The position numbers and the translations under genes were made by a program. DNA of 64,000 nucleotides from an uncultured Flammeovirgaceae bacterium (GTDB lineage Bacteria; Bacteroidota; Bacteroidia; Cytophagales; Cyclobacteriaceae). The stretch covers positions 1 to 64,000 of the forward strand of contig CAKZYA010000025.1 of assembly GCA_937883755.1 (NCBI GenBank). Reading direction: 5' to 3'. Positions 1 to 7,904 of the stretch are shown in pieces (position 1 is the stretch's first letter; each line of letters begins with the position of its first letter). Under the pieces are notes generated by a model. That model was given only the letters and a program-made list of their open reading frames with translations, was not told the DNA's origin and did not search any database.

Positions 1-444
1 ACCATAGAAAATGTACGTCCGGCAGCGGATGGTACAATACAAATTGAAGTGAGCCGAGCGGTAGGTGCTATCTATGGTTTCCTTGGGGCTATGATTATTG
101 AAAGTGAGCCTGTAAGTAAAACTCCAGCAGCACTAGCTGCTAGGAAGGAATCTCCTAAGAAAAAAGGTACCGAACTTACTGCTGAAGTGGAGGAGGTTAT
201 TCCCATAATGGAACAATTTGAGATTAATATTTACCCGAATCCGTCAATTGGTCTAATTCATATTAAGACAGAACAAGCCGGAGCGTATCAAGTCCGGAAT
301 TTACAAGGTCACCTGATAGAGCAGGGACAGCTTAGTGAGTATCAGGAAACCTCAGTGGATTTCTCAGAGCTGCCAAAAGGTATTTATCTAGTACAAACTC
401 AAAGTAGTATTGGCTGGAATACACAGCGGGTGGTAATTCAATAA
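1..444 (+). CDS. C-terminal part of a secreted T9SS type A sorting-domain protein (5' end outside window)
   Basis: The reading frame is open from the first base to a TAA at 442-444, so the gene starts upstream of the window and only its last 147 codons are seen. The first part (ADGTIQIEVSRAVGAIYGFL) resembles the end of a beta-sandwich module, such as a malectin- or CBM-like domain. A low-complexity linker rich in Ala, Lys and Glu follows. The tail carries the T9SS type A sorting domain: INIYPNPS at about residues 76-83 of the fragment, then the usual LPKGIYLVQ strand and a basic/hydrophobic end. The protein is therefore expected to cross the outer membrane by the type IX system and be anchored at or released from the surface. 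The function of the missing N-terminal part cannot be told. A strong terminator follows directly. Confidence 0.8.
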   Translation, partial: TIENVRPAADGTIQIEVSRAVGAIYGFLGAMIIESEPVSKTPAALAARKESPKKKGTELTAEVEEVIPIMEQFEINIYPNPSIGLIHIKTEQAGAYQVRNLQGHLIEQGQLSEYQETSVDFSELPKGIYLVQTQSSIGWNTQRVVIQ

Positions 445-471
445 ATAGTAACACAAAGTTTTTCTTAAAAG

Positions 472-500
472 AGTGCTGGATGTTTATTCAGCACTTTTTG
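472..500 (+). terminator. Rho-independent terminator after the T9SS protein
   Basis: AGTGCTG at 472-478 pairs with CAGCACT at 489-495 (7 bp, 10-nt loop). A run of T follows at 495-499. It lies 28 bases after the stop codon of the upstream gene. Confidence 0.8.
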
Positions 501-585
501 CTTTATTGCAGTCCTAAATTCATATAGAATAAGATATCATGAATTGTCTGGTGCAGACGTTGTACTGATGTATATGATTGTTTGA

Positions 586-1539
586 ATGAAGCGTTGGAAA
601 AAATACTGGGATGTACTCAAAAATACCGTGATAATGCGGTTACTCGTGGATACCTACAAAGGTTTTCAGCACGATAACCCCATGCTCTATGGAGCTTCTA
701 TTGCCTTCTACATGATCTTTTCCCTACCAGCCCTACTGATATTTGCAGTGTATATTGCCGGAATCTTCTACGGAGAAGCTGCCATTACGGGAACATTGTA
801 TGAGCAAATTTCTACGCATGTAGGAGAGGGGATAGCTAAGCAAATTCAAAATATTCTGCGTAACGTTAACCTGAATGAGTCAGGAGCAATTGCTAAAACC
901 ATTGGTTTTGCTACGCTGATTTTTAGTGCTACCACAGTTTTCGTAAATATTCAGTTGGCTTTGAACGAAATTTGGGGGGTGCGGGCTAAACCTCGTCGGG
1001 GCTGGCTTAAGCTGATTATTGATCGGTTATTTTCCTTCGTAATTGTTGTGAGCCTAGGACTCATTCTTATCGCTATTCAAATTATTGATTTGGTCTTGAA
1101 AGTGTCGGAAGAATTCATTTCACCCTTTTTATCCGATTATACGGTGTATCTAATGCAATTAGCCAGTCTGATTATTAGTATTGCTATTGTTACACTAGTT
1201 TTTGCTCTCGTTTTTAAATTACTGCCGGATGCTAAAATTCGATGGCGTGATGTGTGGGTTGGAGCACTAGTTACTACGGTGCTATTTGTTCTAGGAAAAG
1301 AATTAATCGGTTTGTACCTGACTACTAGTAACTTATCAACCTCCTACGGTGCGGCTGGGTCTTTAGTAATTTTATTAATATGGATTTACTACTCGGCAGT
1401 TATCTTTCTGGTCGGAGCTGAATTTACCAAAGCATACTCCCACCATGTCGGGGATACGATTATTCCCAAAAAGAATGCGGTACAGGTAATTAAGCAGGAA
1501 ATAGAACGGGAAGCCGAACCCGAAAATATTTCTACCTAA
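586..1539 (+). CDS. YihY/virulence factor BrkB family membrane protein
   Basis: This 317-residue protein has about six hydrophobic segments, starting near residue 33 and ending near residue 285. The family signature near the end (YGAAGSLVILLIWIYYSA, then LVGAEFT) is clear, as is the early GASIAFYMIFSLPALL segment. These are the hallmarks of the YihY/BrkB family of inner-membrane proteins, once misannotated as ribonuclease BN. The molecular role of the family is not settled; transport or envelope functions have been suggested. The short charged C-terminal tail (KQEIEREAEPEN) is presumably cytoplasmic. It is preceded by a terminator and followed by a small membrane ORF, so it may be the first gene of a two-gene unit. 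Confidence 0.9.
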   Translation: MKRWKKYWDVLKNTVIMRLLVDTYKGFQHDNPMLYGASIAFYMIFSLPALLIFAVYIAGIFYGEAAITGTLYEQISTHVGEGIAKQIQNILRNVNLNESGAIAKTIGFATLIFSATTVFVNIQLALNEIWGVRAKPRRGWLKLIIDRLFSFVIVVSLGLILIAIQIIDLVLKVSEEFISPFLSDYTVYLMQLASLIISIAIVTLVFALVFKLLPDAKIRWRDVWVGALVTTVLFVLGKELIGLYLTTSNLSTSYGAAGSLVILLIWIYYSAVIFLVGAEFTKAYSHHVGDTIIPKKNAVQVIKQEIEREAEPENIST

Positions 1540-1604
1540 TCATATCAAAATACGCAACTTTTTTAGTGGTTTTACGATTAGTATGCTTGTATATTTTTAT
1601 TATT

Positions 1605-1766
1605 ATGATAACAATACTTTCTTATGTTTTTTTAGCTCTGTATTTAGCCGGAGTGCTTTATACGTTAGGAATGTTCTTTCATCTGATGTTAGGACGAAAC
1701 GAGGGTGCAACACCCCCTCCAGCTAGACATCGGAGGCTGATCCGGTTTACTCGGAAAGTAGCATAA
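1605..1766 (+). CDS. Small single-pass membrane protein, hypothetical
   Basis: This is a 53-codon frame from ATG 1605. An in-frame GTG at 1566 would add 13 hydrophobic residues. It has one hydrophobic segment (ITILSYVFLALYLAGVLYTLGMFF) followed by a proline/arginine-rich, positively charged tail (PPPARHRRLIRF). I do not recognise a family. It lies 65 bases after the BrkB-like gene on the same strand and is followed 10 bases later by a rho-independent terminator, which supports its being the last gene of that transcript. It could still be a chance ORF. Confidence 0.45.
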   Translation: MITILSYVFLALYLAGVLYTLGMFFHLMLGRNEGATPPPARHRRLIRFTRKVA

Positions 1767-1776
1767 GTACATTAGC

Positions 1777-1803
1777 AGCGGTCTTTTTAAGGTCGCTTTT
1801 TTT
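1777..1803 (+). terminator. Rho-independent terminator
   Basis: AGCGGTC (1777-1783) pairs with GGTCGCT (1791-1797), including two G-T pairs, and is followed by seven T residues to 1803. It ends the BrkB / small membrane protein unit. Confidence 0.7.
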
Positions 1804-1851
1804 GTGATTACTGAGTTTTAACTAGTTTTACGCACACCAAATTTTTTTCTT

Positions 1852-2304
1852 ATGTATATCGGCCTTCTTCACCTTCACTCTGCATTACGTTACGTTGTCG
1901 TTTTATTGCTTATTGTAGCGATTATCAAAGCATTTACGGGCTGGTTTGGTGGTAAAACCTATACTGAGTCTGACCGAAAATTAGCTTTGTTTACCATGAT
2001 CTCAGTCCATCTACAATTGGTGATTGGCTTGGTTCTATACTTTGTAAGTCCAGTGGTGAAAGGTGCACTAGCTGACATGGGTGCGGCTATGCAAAACACT
2101 GAGCTTCGCTTTTGGGCGGTAGAGCATATTAGTACCAATATCATCGGCATTATTTTGATTACAATTGGCTACTCTACGGCTAAGCGGGCTTCCATTGATA
2201 AGGCGAAGTTCATGCGCACCGCTATATTCTACCTAATCGGATTTGTACTAATAATGTCGGCTATTCCTTGGCCCTGGAGCCGAGTAGCCCGAGGCTGGTT
2301 TTAG
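1852..2304 (+). CDS. Small four-helix membrane protein, cytochrome b-like
   Basis: The protein is 150 residues long with four predicted membrane helices (about residues 10-30, 47-68, 94-113 and 123-141). Histidines sit at the helix ends: H7 and H9 in YIGLLHLHSALRY, H53 in SVHLQLVIGL and H92 in VEHISTNIIG. Similar short proteins in Bacteroidota are often labelled cytochrome B because this His pattern could bind haem. Haem binding is an inference from the residues and has not been shown. The C-terminus ends in a conserved-looking IPWPWSRVARGWF. It is monocistronic, convergent with the photolyase gene and separated from it by a long perfect inverted repeat. Confidence 0.6.
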   Translation: MYIGLLHLHSALRYVVVLLLIVAIIKAFTGWFGGKTYTESDRKLALFTMISVHLQLVIGLVLYFVSPVVKGALADMGAAMQNTELRFWAVEHISTNIIGIILITIGYSTAKRASIDKAKFMRTAIFYLIGFVLIMSAIPWPWSRVARGWF

Positions 2305-2306
2305 GG

Positions 2307-2379
2307 TAATGAATAGTGATTAATGAGTGATGATTAATGGGAAGTCGATTAGTCATCACTCATTAATCACTATTCATTA
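2307..2379. repeat. 27-bp perfect inverted repeat between convergent genes
   Basis: Positions 2307-2333 and 2353-2379 are exact reverse complements over 27 bp with a 19-base loop. The arms are built of short reiterated words (TAATGA, TAGTGA, TAATGAG, TGATGA). The hairpin fills nearly all the space between the stop codons of the cytochrome-b-like gene and the photolyase gene, so it could stop transcription from both sides. It lacks a classic GC stem and U-tract. Confidence 0.85.
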
Positions 2380-3804
2380 TTAGTATAGCCATTTGCTAAA
2401 TGCTACCAGCGGCTTGGGGTAATCTTCTCCAATGGTAATTCCCATATCAGCCAGCTCTGGGTGTGGAATTTCGGTTGGATAGTGCACTTTTTTTCCGGGA
2501 ATATCCGAAAGTTCAGGAATCCAATGGCGCACGTATTCCCCCTGAGAATCATATCGCTGAGCCTGGCTCATAATGTTGAAGTAGCGATTTTCGCGTGGGT
2601 CGTTACCTACTCCCGCCACGTAGTTCCAGTTGACCCAGTTGCTGCATACGTCATAATCAATCAGCATCGTTTCAAAGAAAGATGCTCCCCAGGTCCAGTT
2701 CACTTTCAAATCTTTTACTAAGAAACTAGCTACATTCTGTCGCCCCCGGTTCGACATAAATCCGGTAGCATTAATCTCTCGCATATTGGCGTCAATAAAG
2801 GGCACGCCAGTCTCCCCACTTTTCCACTTATGAAACAAAGCGATATCATTCCGCAAATCAGGGCTTGCCTCCTGAATCCCTCCGAACTGGAAAATACTGT
2901 TCCCGTATTTTTTAGTAATAAACCGGAAATAGTCGCGCCAAAGTAGTTCAAATACCAACCAGTAGGTCGATTTATTCTTTACTCGCTCTTTCTCGTAGCG
3001 CTTTACTTCTTCATAAACTTTACGGGGCGAGAGCGAACCATTGGCTAACCAAGCTGAAAACTTAGAAGAATAATCCGCACCCAGCATTCCATTGCGAGTT
3101 TCTTTATAATTCTTCAGGCAGTCTCTTTCCCAGAAATATTCGTGTAAGCGGGCTAACCCGGTGGTCTCTCCCCCTTGAAAATCGAGTACCGATCGGCTAT
3201 CCGTCGGAATATCAGATAACCCTAATTCGTCTACAGTAGGAATTGCGTCAGTACTAACTGCCTCAACTGAGTTTAAAGAAGTCGGGGCTGGTAACGCATT
3301 TCTCACTTGGGTAATCTTTTCTGCCTCCCGGCGAAACTGCGAAAAGATATCAGGTACATTATTAATGGGCCAGGGGATATCATCTACGTGTAGTAAGGTG
3401 GATTGCCATATCAGATCTAACTCAATACCTTGACTAACTAGGTTATCTTCTAGCTTTTTCTCTACCGATAACTCCTCGGCAGTTACTTCTTTACTGGCAA
3501 AGACCCTGGTTACCGCTAGCTCCTCAACTAGCTGAGGGATGATCTTCTCGGGTAAACCCCGCCTGATGATTAAATCAGAGCCAATTTTCTGAAGATTATC
3601 ACGAAGATCTTGTAGTGATTGTAGTAAAAACTGTGCCCGGTGCGCTCCGGTTTTGGGTAGGTCTAACTCGGTATCAGCAAAGTGTCGAGGATCAAAGCAA
3701 TATATCGGATATACCTTTCCCGATCTGCGAATTGCTTCGGTAAGAGTCACATTATCGTGTAAGCGTAGATCATTTCTAAACCAAACTATTGCATCACCAG
3801 TCAT
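2380..3804 (-). CDS. Cryptochrome/photolyase, DASH type
   Basis: This 474-residue flavoprotein has an N-terminal alpha/beta photolyase domain beginning IVWFRNDLRLHDNVTL (residues 6-21), followed by the helical FAD-binding domain. The late motifs NRGRQNVASFL, NWTWGASFFE, DYDVCSNWVNW and GVGNDPREN followed by RYFNI are those of the cry-DASH branch. Family members bind FAD and an antenna cofactor. They repair cyclobutane pyrimidine dimers, with preference for single-stranded DNA, using blue light, and may also signal. The length matches the family. The gene is single, convergent with the cytochrome-b-like gene, and its start at 3804 leaves a 163-base spacer to the SDR gene upstream. It fits an organism exposed to sunlight. 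Confidence 0.92.
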   Translation of the reverse strand: MTGDAIVWFRNDLRLHDNVTLTEAIRRSGKVYPIYCFDPRHFADTELDLPKTGAHRAQFLLQSLQDLRDNLQKIGSDLIIRRGLPEKIIPQLVEELAVTRVFASKEVTAEELSVEKKLEDNLVSQGIELDLIWQSTLLHVDDIPWPINNVPDIFSQFRREAEKITQVRNALPAPTSLNSVEAVSTDAIPTVDELGLSDIPTDSRSVLDFQGGETTGLARLHEYFWERDCLKNYKETRNGMLGADYSSKFSAWLANGSLSPRKVYEEVKRYEKERVKNKSTYWLVFELLWRDYFRFITKKYGNSIFQFGGIQEASPDLRNDIALFHKWKSGETGVPFIDANMREINATGFMSNRGRQNVASFLVKDLKVNWTWGASFFETMLIDYDVCSNWVNWNYVAGVGNDPRENRYFNIMSQAQRYDSQGEYVRHWIPELSDIPGKKVHYPTEIPHPELADMGITIGEDYPKPLVAFSKWLY

Positions 3805-3907
3805 ATCTTTCTGTTTAATTTTTAGAATTAATAACTAAACGAAGTGATAAGTAAAACGTTTGGTAATTCTTTACAAATAGCCTATCGTGGTTTGTTGAAA
3901 GAGGAGT

Positions 3908-3943
3908 AAAAAAGCTGGCTGAGTATCAGACCCAGTCAGCTTT
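3908..3943 (-). terminator. Terminator of the SDR gene
   Basis: AAAGCTGGCTG (3911-3921) pairs with CAGTCAGCTTT (3933-3943) with one G-T pair. Read on the minus strand the stem is followed by a T run (3914 down to 3908). It lies 24 bases after the SDR stop codon. Confidence 0.75.
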
Positions 3944-3967
3944 ACTAAAAATATGTCTACCGAAGAT

Positions 3968-4735
3968 CTACAAAAACATCCCACCCGAAGCTTCAATGCG
4001 TTGAGCGTTCACCCAGCGGGCATCTTCGGTACATAGAAAGGCTACCACTCCTCCAATATCTTCGGCTTCACCTACTCGCCCTAAGGCGGTTTGCGATGCT
4101 ATAATTTCTTTCATTTGGGGCATTGCTTCAAAGTCGCCTCGGTTAAAATCAGTCGCAATGGCTCCGGGGGCTACTACGTTGGCGGTGATTTTTCGGCTAC
4201 CCAACTCCTTCGCAAGGTAGCGGGTAAAGGTCTCCATTGCTCCCTTCATGGCGGCGTAAGCACTATACCCAGGCAGAGAGAAGCGAGCCAATCCGGTAGA
4301 GATATTGATGATTCGTCCGCCATCGGCGAGCAGAGGCAACGCTTTCTGGGTAAGAAAGTACGCTCCTTTAAAGTGCGTATTATTTAAAGTATCAAATGTT
4401 TCTTCATCCACTTGGCCAATCATTCCGTGCGCGTTTACCCCAGCATTATTTACCAAAAAGTCAAAATTATCTCGGTTCCAGTATTCGTGTAGCTGTTCCT
4501 TTACCTGAGCAAAGAAAGTGTCAAACGATTTGACGTTGGCTACATCTAGTTGTAAGGCTACCGCCTTTTGTCCTTGCTGCTCAATAGCGCTAACTACTTC
4601 TTGGGCAGCATCTTCGTTGCTGCGGTAGGTGATGATTACGTCGCTGCCGTACTCGGCTAAACGTAATGCCTGATCTTTTCCTAAACCTCGGCTTCCGCCG
4701 GTTACTAGTGCGATTTTGTTTGCTAACTTTGTCAT
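3968..4735 (-). CDS. SDR family NAD(P)-dependent oxidoreductase
   Basis: This 255-residue classical short-chain dehydrogenase has the cofactor-binding motif TGGSRGLG at residues 12-19, NNAG at 96-99, the active-site Ser at about 146 and the YxxxK pair Y160/K164 in GYSAYAAMKGAM. The C-terminus ends in a substrate-loop region (EASGGMFL) typical of the fabG-like branch. An NADPH preference is suggested by the Arg after the glycine motif. The substrate cannot be told. An AraC regulator is encoded immediately upstream on the same strand, with a Bacteroidota -7 element between them, so the regulator probably controls this gene. It ends in its own terminator. Confidence 0.9.
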   Translation of the reverse strand: MTKLANKIALVTGGSRGLGKDQALRLAEYGSDVIITYRSNEDAAQEVVSAIEQQGQKAVALQLDVANVKSFDTFFAQVKEQLHEYWNRDNFDFLVNNAGVNAHGMIGQVDEETFDTLNNTHFKGAYFLTQKALPLLADGGRIINISTGLARFSLPGYSAYAAMKGAMETFTRYLAKELGSRKITANVVAPGAIATDFNRGDFEAMPQMKEIIASQTALGRVGEAEDIGGVVAFLCTEDARWVNAQRIEASGGMFL

Positions 4736-4775
4736 GGTTCTGTTGATTTAAATTGGTTTTCAATTGACTACACGA

Positions 4776-4783
4776 CAAAGGTA
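4776..4783 (-). promoter_or_regulatory. Bacteroidota-type -7 element upstream of the SDR gene
   Basis: On the minus strand this reads TACCTTTG, an exact match to TAnnTTTG, 41 bases before the SDR start codon. No good TTG partner was seen at the usual distance, which would suit an activator-dependent promoter. Confidence 0.5.
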
Positions 4784-4836
4784 GAGCGACAGGTACAGTC
4801 ACTAAAGGCACATTTCTCAGCATCGATGGCGCAAAG

Positions 4837-5742
4837 CTAAGATGCTAGCGATTGACGGTAGTTATTGGGGGTTTGTTGGGTGTGTTTCTTGAAAAATTTG
4901 CTGAAATGCGTAGGTTCGGAGAACTTCAGTTGGTAAGCTACTTCCTTTATTGACAGGGTTTTGTTATTCAATAGAGCTTGAGCTTCTAGCAGTGTTTTTT
5001 CATTAATCCAGGTATTCACTGACTTCCCGGTTTTATTTTTAATGACAGTGCTGAAGTAGTTGGGATGCAACTGTTGAGTTTCGGCGTAGTTCTGCACGTT
5101 AGGCAGTGCTTTGAGGTTTGCCAGGTTACGGTACGATTTTTCTAAATCCTGCTTAAAAGTCTGCACAATCACTGACCCCCGGTCTGATTCCTGCAATGGA
5201 TTATAGTCTTTCCAAAACCGATCTTTTATTTTTAGTAACAGCACCACAAACAGATTTCCAATGATACGATAACGGTAGCGAGCGTTTCCTTCGTACTCAT
5301 CGGTAATTTGCCTAACCATTTTTTGATATTCCCCAAAAGTTTCTTCGTTCAGATAACCTGGCGGAACGGTCTCGGCTAGTAGGAACGGAAAATCTTCAAA
5401 AACGTCAGGGTGCACATTTTGCTTAAGAAACTTCTCCGATAGTGTGACGAGGTATCCGGTGCATTTTTCTTGCAAATAGAATGATTTTAGGTGGCCGGGA
5501 TTGGTAAAATACACCGTACGCGGTTTGGCCTGAAACTGCTGACCATCTAACGTATACTGACTGTGACCACTCTCCAGAAAAACAAAGGAATAATAATTAG
5601 CCCGAAAGGTAGGCGACTGTCGCACTTCGCCGTGCACATCTTCTAACCGATGTACGGTAAACTCAGCATCCTGCTCAATTGGGATACCTAAGTTGTTAAA
5701 TAAGTCCTGAAGCCGGTCGTGGACAATAATCGGAGTGCTCAT
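4837..5742 (-). CDS. AraC family transcriptional regulator
   Basis: The protein is 301 residues long. The N-terminal half looks like a cupin-type sensing domain (FVFLESGHSQYTLDGQQFQAKP, then TVYFTNPGH). The C-terminal 100 residues form the double helix-turn-helix of AraC/XylS: YAETQQLHPNYFSTVIKNKTGKSVNTWI and then LSIKEVAYQLKFSEPTHFSKFFKKHTQQTPNNYR. This layout is the common one in Bacteroidota next to oxidoreductase genes. The SDR gene follows 101 bases downstream on the same strand and is the likely target. The ligand is unknown. Confidence 0.9.
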   Translation of the reverse strand: MSTPIIVHDRLQDLFNNLGIPIEQDAEFTVHRLEDVHGEVRQSPTFRANYYSFVFLESGHSQYTLDGQQFQAKPRTVYFTNPGHLKSFYLQEKCTGYLVTLSEKFLKQNVHPDVFEDFPFLLAETVPPGYLNEETFGEYQKMVRQITDEYEGNARYRYRIIGNLFVVLLLKIKDRFWKDYNPLQESDRGSVIVQTFKQDLEKSYRNLANLKALPNVQNYAETQQLHPNYFSTVIKNKTGKSVNTWINEKTLLEAQALLNNKTLSIKEVAYQLKFSEPTHFSKFFKKHTQQTPNNYRQSLAS

Positions 5743-5786
5743 TTCTTATCATATTTCTCTGGATAACAACTAAGCACGAGTTATAG

Positions 5787-6161
5787 TTAGACACAGCTTG
5801 AGCAAACCCCGGATATCACTCCATTAAAATTACGAACAACATATCCGTCAGGCAAGGGCACTTTTACTTCACTTTGCATACACTCCATCTTGCCGCACTC
5901 GGTACAGCGAAAGTGAAAGTGATTGTGTTGGTGGTGCTTTTCTTGACAGTTGGTACAAAAAGCAAAATACTGCTTACCATCATCGCCTACTATTTTATGA
6001 ACAAGTTTGTCTTCACAAAAGCGGTTAAGCACCCGATAGATTGTAGCCCGATCCATTTTCACGGATGCTCTTTCCTGAATCATCTCGTGGTTCAAGGCCG
6101 ATTTTGCCTGTTTTAGAATAGCCAGTATTTCGTTGGTTGATTCGGTATTTCTTCGATTCAT
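5787..6161 (-). CDS. Fur family metal-responsive repressor (possibly Zur-like)
   Basis: The protein has 124 residues. The winged-helix DNA-reading segment is VKMDRATIYRVLNRFCEDKLVHKI (about 34-57). The C-terminal dimerisation part is rich in metal ligands: C69, C72, a His cluster from 76 to 83 (HHQHNHFH), C86 and C89, C94, and C120/C123. The pair of CxxC motifs is the structural zinc site of Fur proteins. The His cluster is the sensory region. It is divergent from a thioredoxin-reductase-like flavoprotein 55 bases away, and an imperfect palindrome lies between them. The metal sensed (Zn rather than Fe or peroxide) is an inference from the box and the Cys/His content. Confidence 0.85.
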   Translation of the reverse strand: MNRRNTESTNEILAILKQAKSALNHEMIQERASVKMDRATIYRVLNRFCEDKLVHKIVGDDGKQYFAFCTNCQEKHHQHNHFHFRCTECGKMECMQSEVKVPLPDGYVVRNFNGVISGVCSSCV

Positions 6162-6168
6162 TTATTAA

Positions 6169-6208
6169 TGCGACTTTGTTGCAATAAAGAAAAAAACCAC
6201 TACTTTTG
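6169..6208 (+). promoter_or_regulatory. Promoter with overlapping Fur/Zur-like box, divergent region
   Basis: TTG at 6179-6181 and TACTTTTG at 6201-6208 are separated by 19 bp, a full Bacteroidota promoter reading towards the flavoprotein gene. The 15-bp near-palindrome TGCGACTTTGTTGCA (6169-6183; one mismatch between half sites) covers the -33 element and begins 8 bases upstream of the start codon of the Fur-family gene. It is well placed for the Fur-family protein to repress both genes. Binding is inferred. Confidence 0.55.
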
Positions 6209-6216
6209 CTAATGAT

Positions 6217-7227
6217 ATGTTCATAGAAACAACGTCAAGACGAACATTACTAAAGCAAATTGGGCGTACAGTAAGTGCCATTACACTCCCGATTTCTTCT
6301 CAAGAACTCATAAAATTTAACTCAATGCACGATAATAGTCAATTTGAAGTCATCATCATTGGTGGTAGCTATGCCGGACTTTCCGCCGCTATGACACTAG
6401 GGCGTTCACTAAAAAAAGTGTTGGTCATTGATAGTGGCAAGCCCTGTAATCGTTTCACGCCCCACGCTCATAATTTTATAACCCAAGACGGAAAGAAGCC
6501 AGCAGAAATTTCCGCGCTAGCCCGACAGCAAGTAGCACAATACGATACGGTGAGTTTCCACAACGATTTAGCTACCCAGGGAGCTAAGACTGAATACGGC
6601 TTCGAGATTCAAACAAACTTAGGACAAACTTTTACTGCCCAAAAATTACTTTTTGCTACTGGTATTAAAGATATTCTGCCTGATATTGATGGCTTTACCG
6701 AATGCTGGGGCAAAACCGTTATCCACTGCCCCTACTGTCACGGCTACGAAGTACGAGGCAGGAAAACCGGAATTTTCGTAAACGATGAATCCGCCGTTGA
6801 CTTTTATAAGATCATTTCTAATTGGACCGATAGTATCATAATCTTGACAAACGGAAAGGCTACTTTTGATCAAGCTGAACTTCAAGAACGTGAAATTCTG
6901 GTTATGGAGAATACAGTTACTTATCTTGAACATGAGGAGGGCTCTTTAAAGAAAATAGTTTTAGACAGTGGGCAAACTCATGCGCTAGATGCTCTTTACT
7001 TTCGCCCGCCATTCGTTCAGCACTGTGCAATTCCACAACAGCTAGGATGCACTATAAATGAAAGTGGGCATATAGAAGTTGATGATTTTCAAAAGACGAG
7101 TCTACCCGGAGTATTTGCTGCTGGGGACTGTACTACTCCTTTCCGCAGTCTGGCTATTGCTTCGGCTCAAGGAAATAAAGCAGCGGCGATGCTAAATCAT
7201 GAATTAATTATGGGGGAACATGCATAA
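6217..7227 (+). CDS. Thioredoxin-reductase-like NAD(P)/FAD-dependent oxidoreductase
   Basis: This 336-residue flavoprotein has the FAD-binding motif IIIGGSYAGLSAA at residues 46-58, a redox CPYC at 171-174 (HCPYCHGYEV) and the second FAD motif GVFAAGDC near residue 305. This is the class II pyridine nucleotide-disulfide oxidoreductase family, close to thioredoxin reductase, so it should move electrons from NAD(P)H to a disulfide partner. An N-terminal stretch of 36 residues (with SRRTLLK, twin-arginine-like) precedes the usual start; an internal ATG at 6325 would give a normal-length enzyme. The promoter just upstream places the first ATG within a few bases of the transcription start. It lies next to and divergent from a Fur-family gene. 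Confidence 0.85.
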   Translation: MFIETTSRRTLLKQIGRTVSAITLPISSQELIKFNSMHDNSQFEVIIIGGSYAGLSAAMTLGRSLKKVLVIDSGKPCNRFTPHAHNFITQDGKKPAEISALARQQVAQYDTVSFHNDLATQGAKTEYGFEIQTNLGQTFTAQKLLFATGIKDILPDIDGFTECWGKTVIHCPYCHGYEVRGRKTGIFVNDESAVDFYKIISNWTDSIIILTNGKATFDQAELQEREILVMENTVTYLEHEEGSLKKIVLDSGQTHALDALYFRPPFVQHCAIPQQLGCTINESGHIEVDDFQKTSLPGVFAAGDCTTPFRSLAIASAQGNKAAAMLNHELIMGEHA

Positions 7228-7268
7228 AACATTCGCATTTGCACTCACTCATTAATATTTGAAAAGAT

Positions 7269-7892
7269 ATGAAAGATATCTGGACTGAAAAATGGAATGA
7301 TCGATATAGCCAAAATGGGTTCGCGTATGGCGAAGAACCTAATATCTATCTGAAGGAACAATTGGAGAAACTAAGTGCAGGAAATATACTTTTTCCCGCG
7401 GAAGGCGAAGGGCGCAATGCTGTGTTTGCCGCTAAACGCGAATGGAAAGTTTCGGCCTTTGATATAAGCGCTGAAGGAAAAAATAAGGCTTTGCAATTAG
7501 CTGAGACCAACCAGGTAAAGATTGATTACCAAGTGGGTGAGTTATCCAAACTGAATTATCGAGCCGAGCAATTTGACGCAATGGCATTGATCTACGCCCA
7601 CTTTCCGGCAGATACTAAATCAGCATACCATCGAAAGCTTAGTGAATATTTGCGTAAGGGTGGTATAGTGATCTTTGAAGCGTTCAGTAAAAATCACATC
7701 AACTATAATTCGGTAAATCCCAAGGTTGGTGGGCCAAAAGATGAAGGAATGTTGTTTTCAACAGATGAGATAAAGTCTGATTTTGCCAACTATGAAGTTG
7801 AAGAGCTAATAGAAAAAGAAATTGAACTCAGTGAGGGATTGTATCACAATGGGACAGGTTCAGTGATAAGGTTTGTTGGACGGAAAAAATAG
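7269..7892 (+). CDS. Class I SAM-dependent methyltransferase, TehB-like
   Basis: This 207-residue protein has the SAM-binding loop [14 protein letters not shown] at residues 42-55, followed by an acidic residue in SAFDIS and the later ALIYAHFP and [12 protein letters not shown] strands. The opening [17 protein letters not shown] is typical of TehB/thiol methyltransferase-like enzymes in Bacteroidota, which methylate small acceptors such as tellurite, selenite or thiols. The true acceptor is unknown. It starts 41 bases after the flavoprotein gene on the same strand, so the two may be cotranscribed and share the Fur-family control. It is convergent with nth, with only 12 bases between the stop codons. 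Confidence 0.8.
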   Translation: MKDIWTEKWNDRYSQNGFAYGEEPNIYLKEQLEKLSAGNILFPAEGEGRNAVFAAKREWKVSAFDISAEGKNKALQLAETNQVKIDYQVGELSKLNYRAEQFDAMALIYAHFPADTKSAYHRKLSEYLRKGGIVIFEAFSKNHINYNSVNPKVGGPKDEGMLFSTDEIKSDFANYEVEELIEKEIELSEGLYHNGTGSVIRFVGRKK

Positions 7893-7904
7893 AGTTATTA
7901 GAAA

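Noticed and set aside
2461-2721. Open frame antisense to the photolyase gene
   Set aside because: It lies wholly inside the well-supported cry-DASH coding sequence and has no family features; the opposite-strand gene explains the openness.
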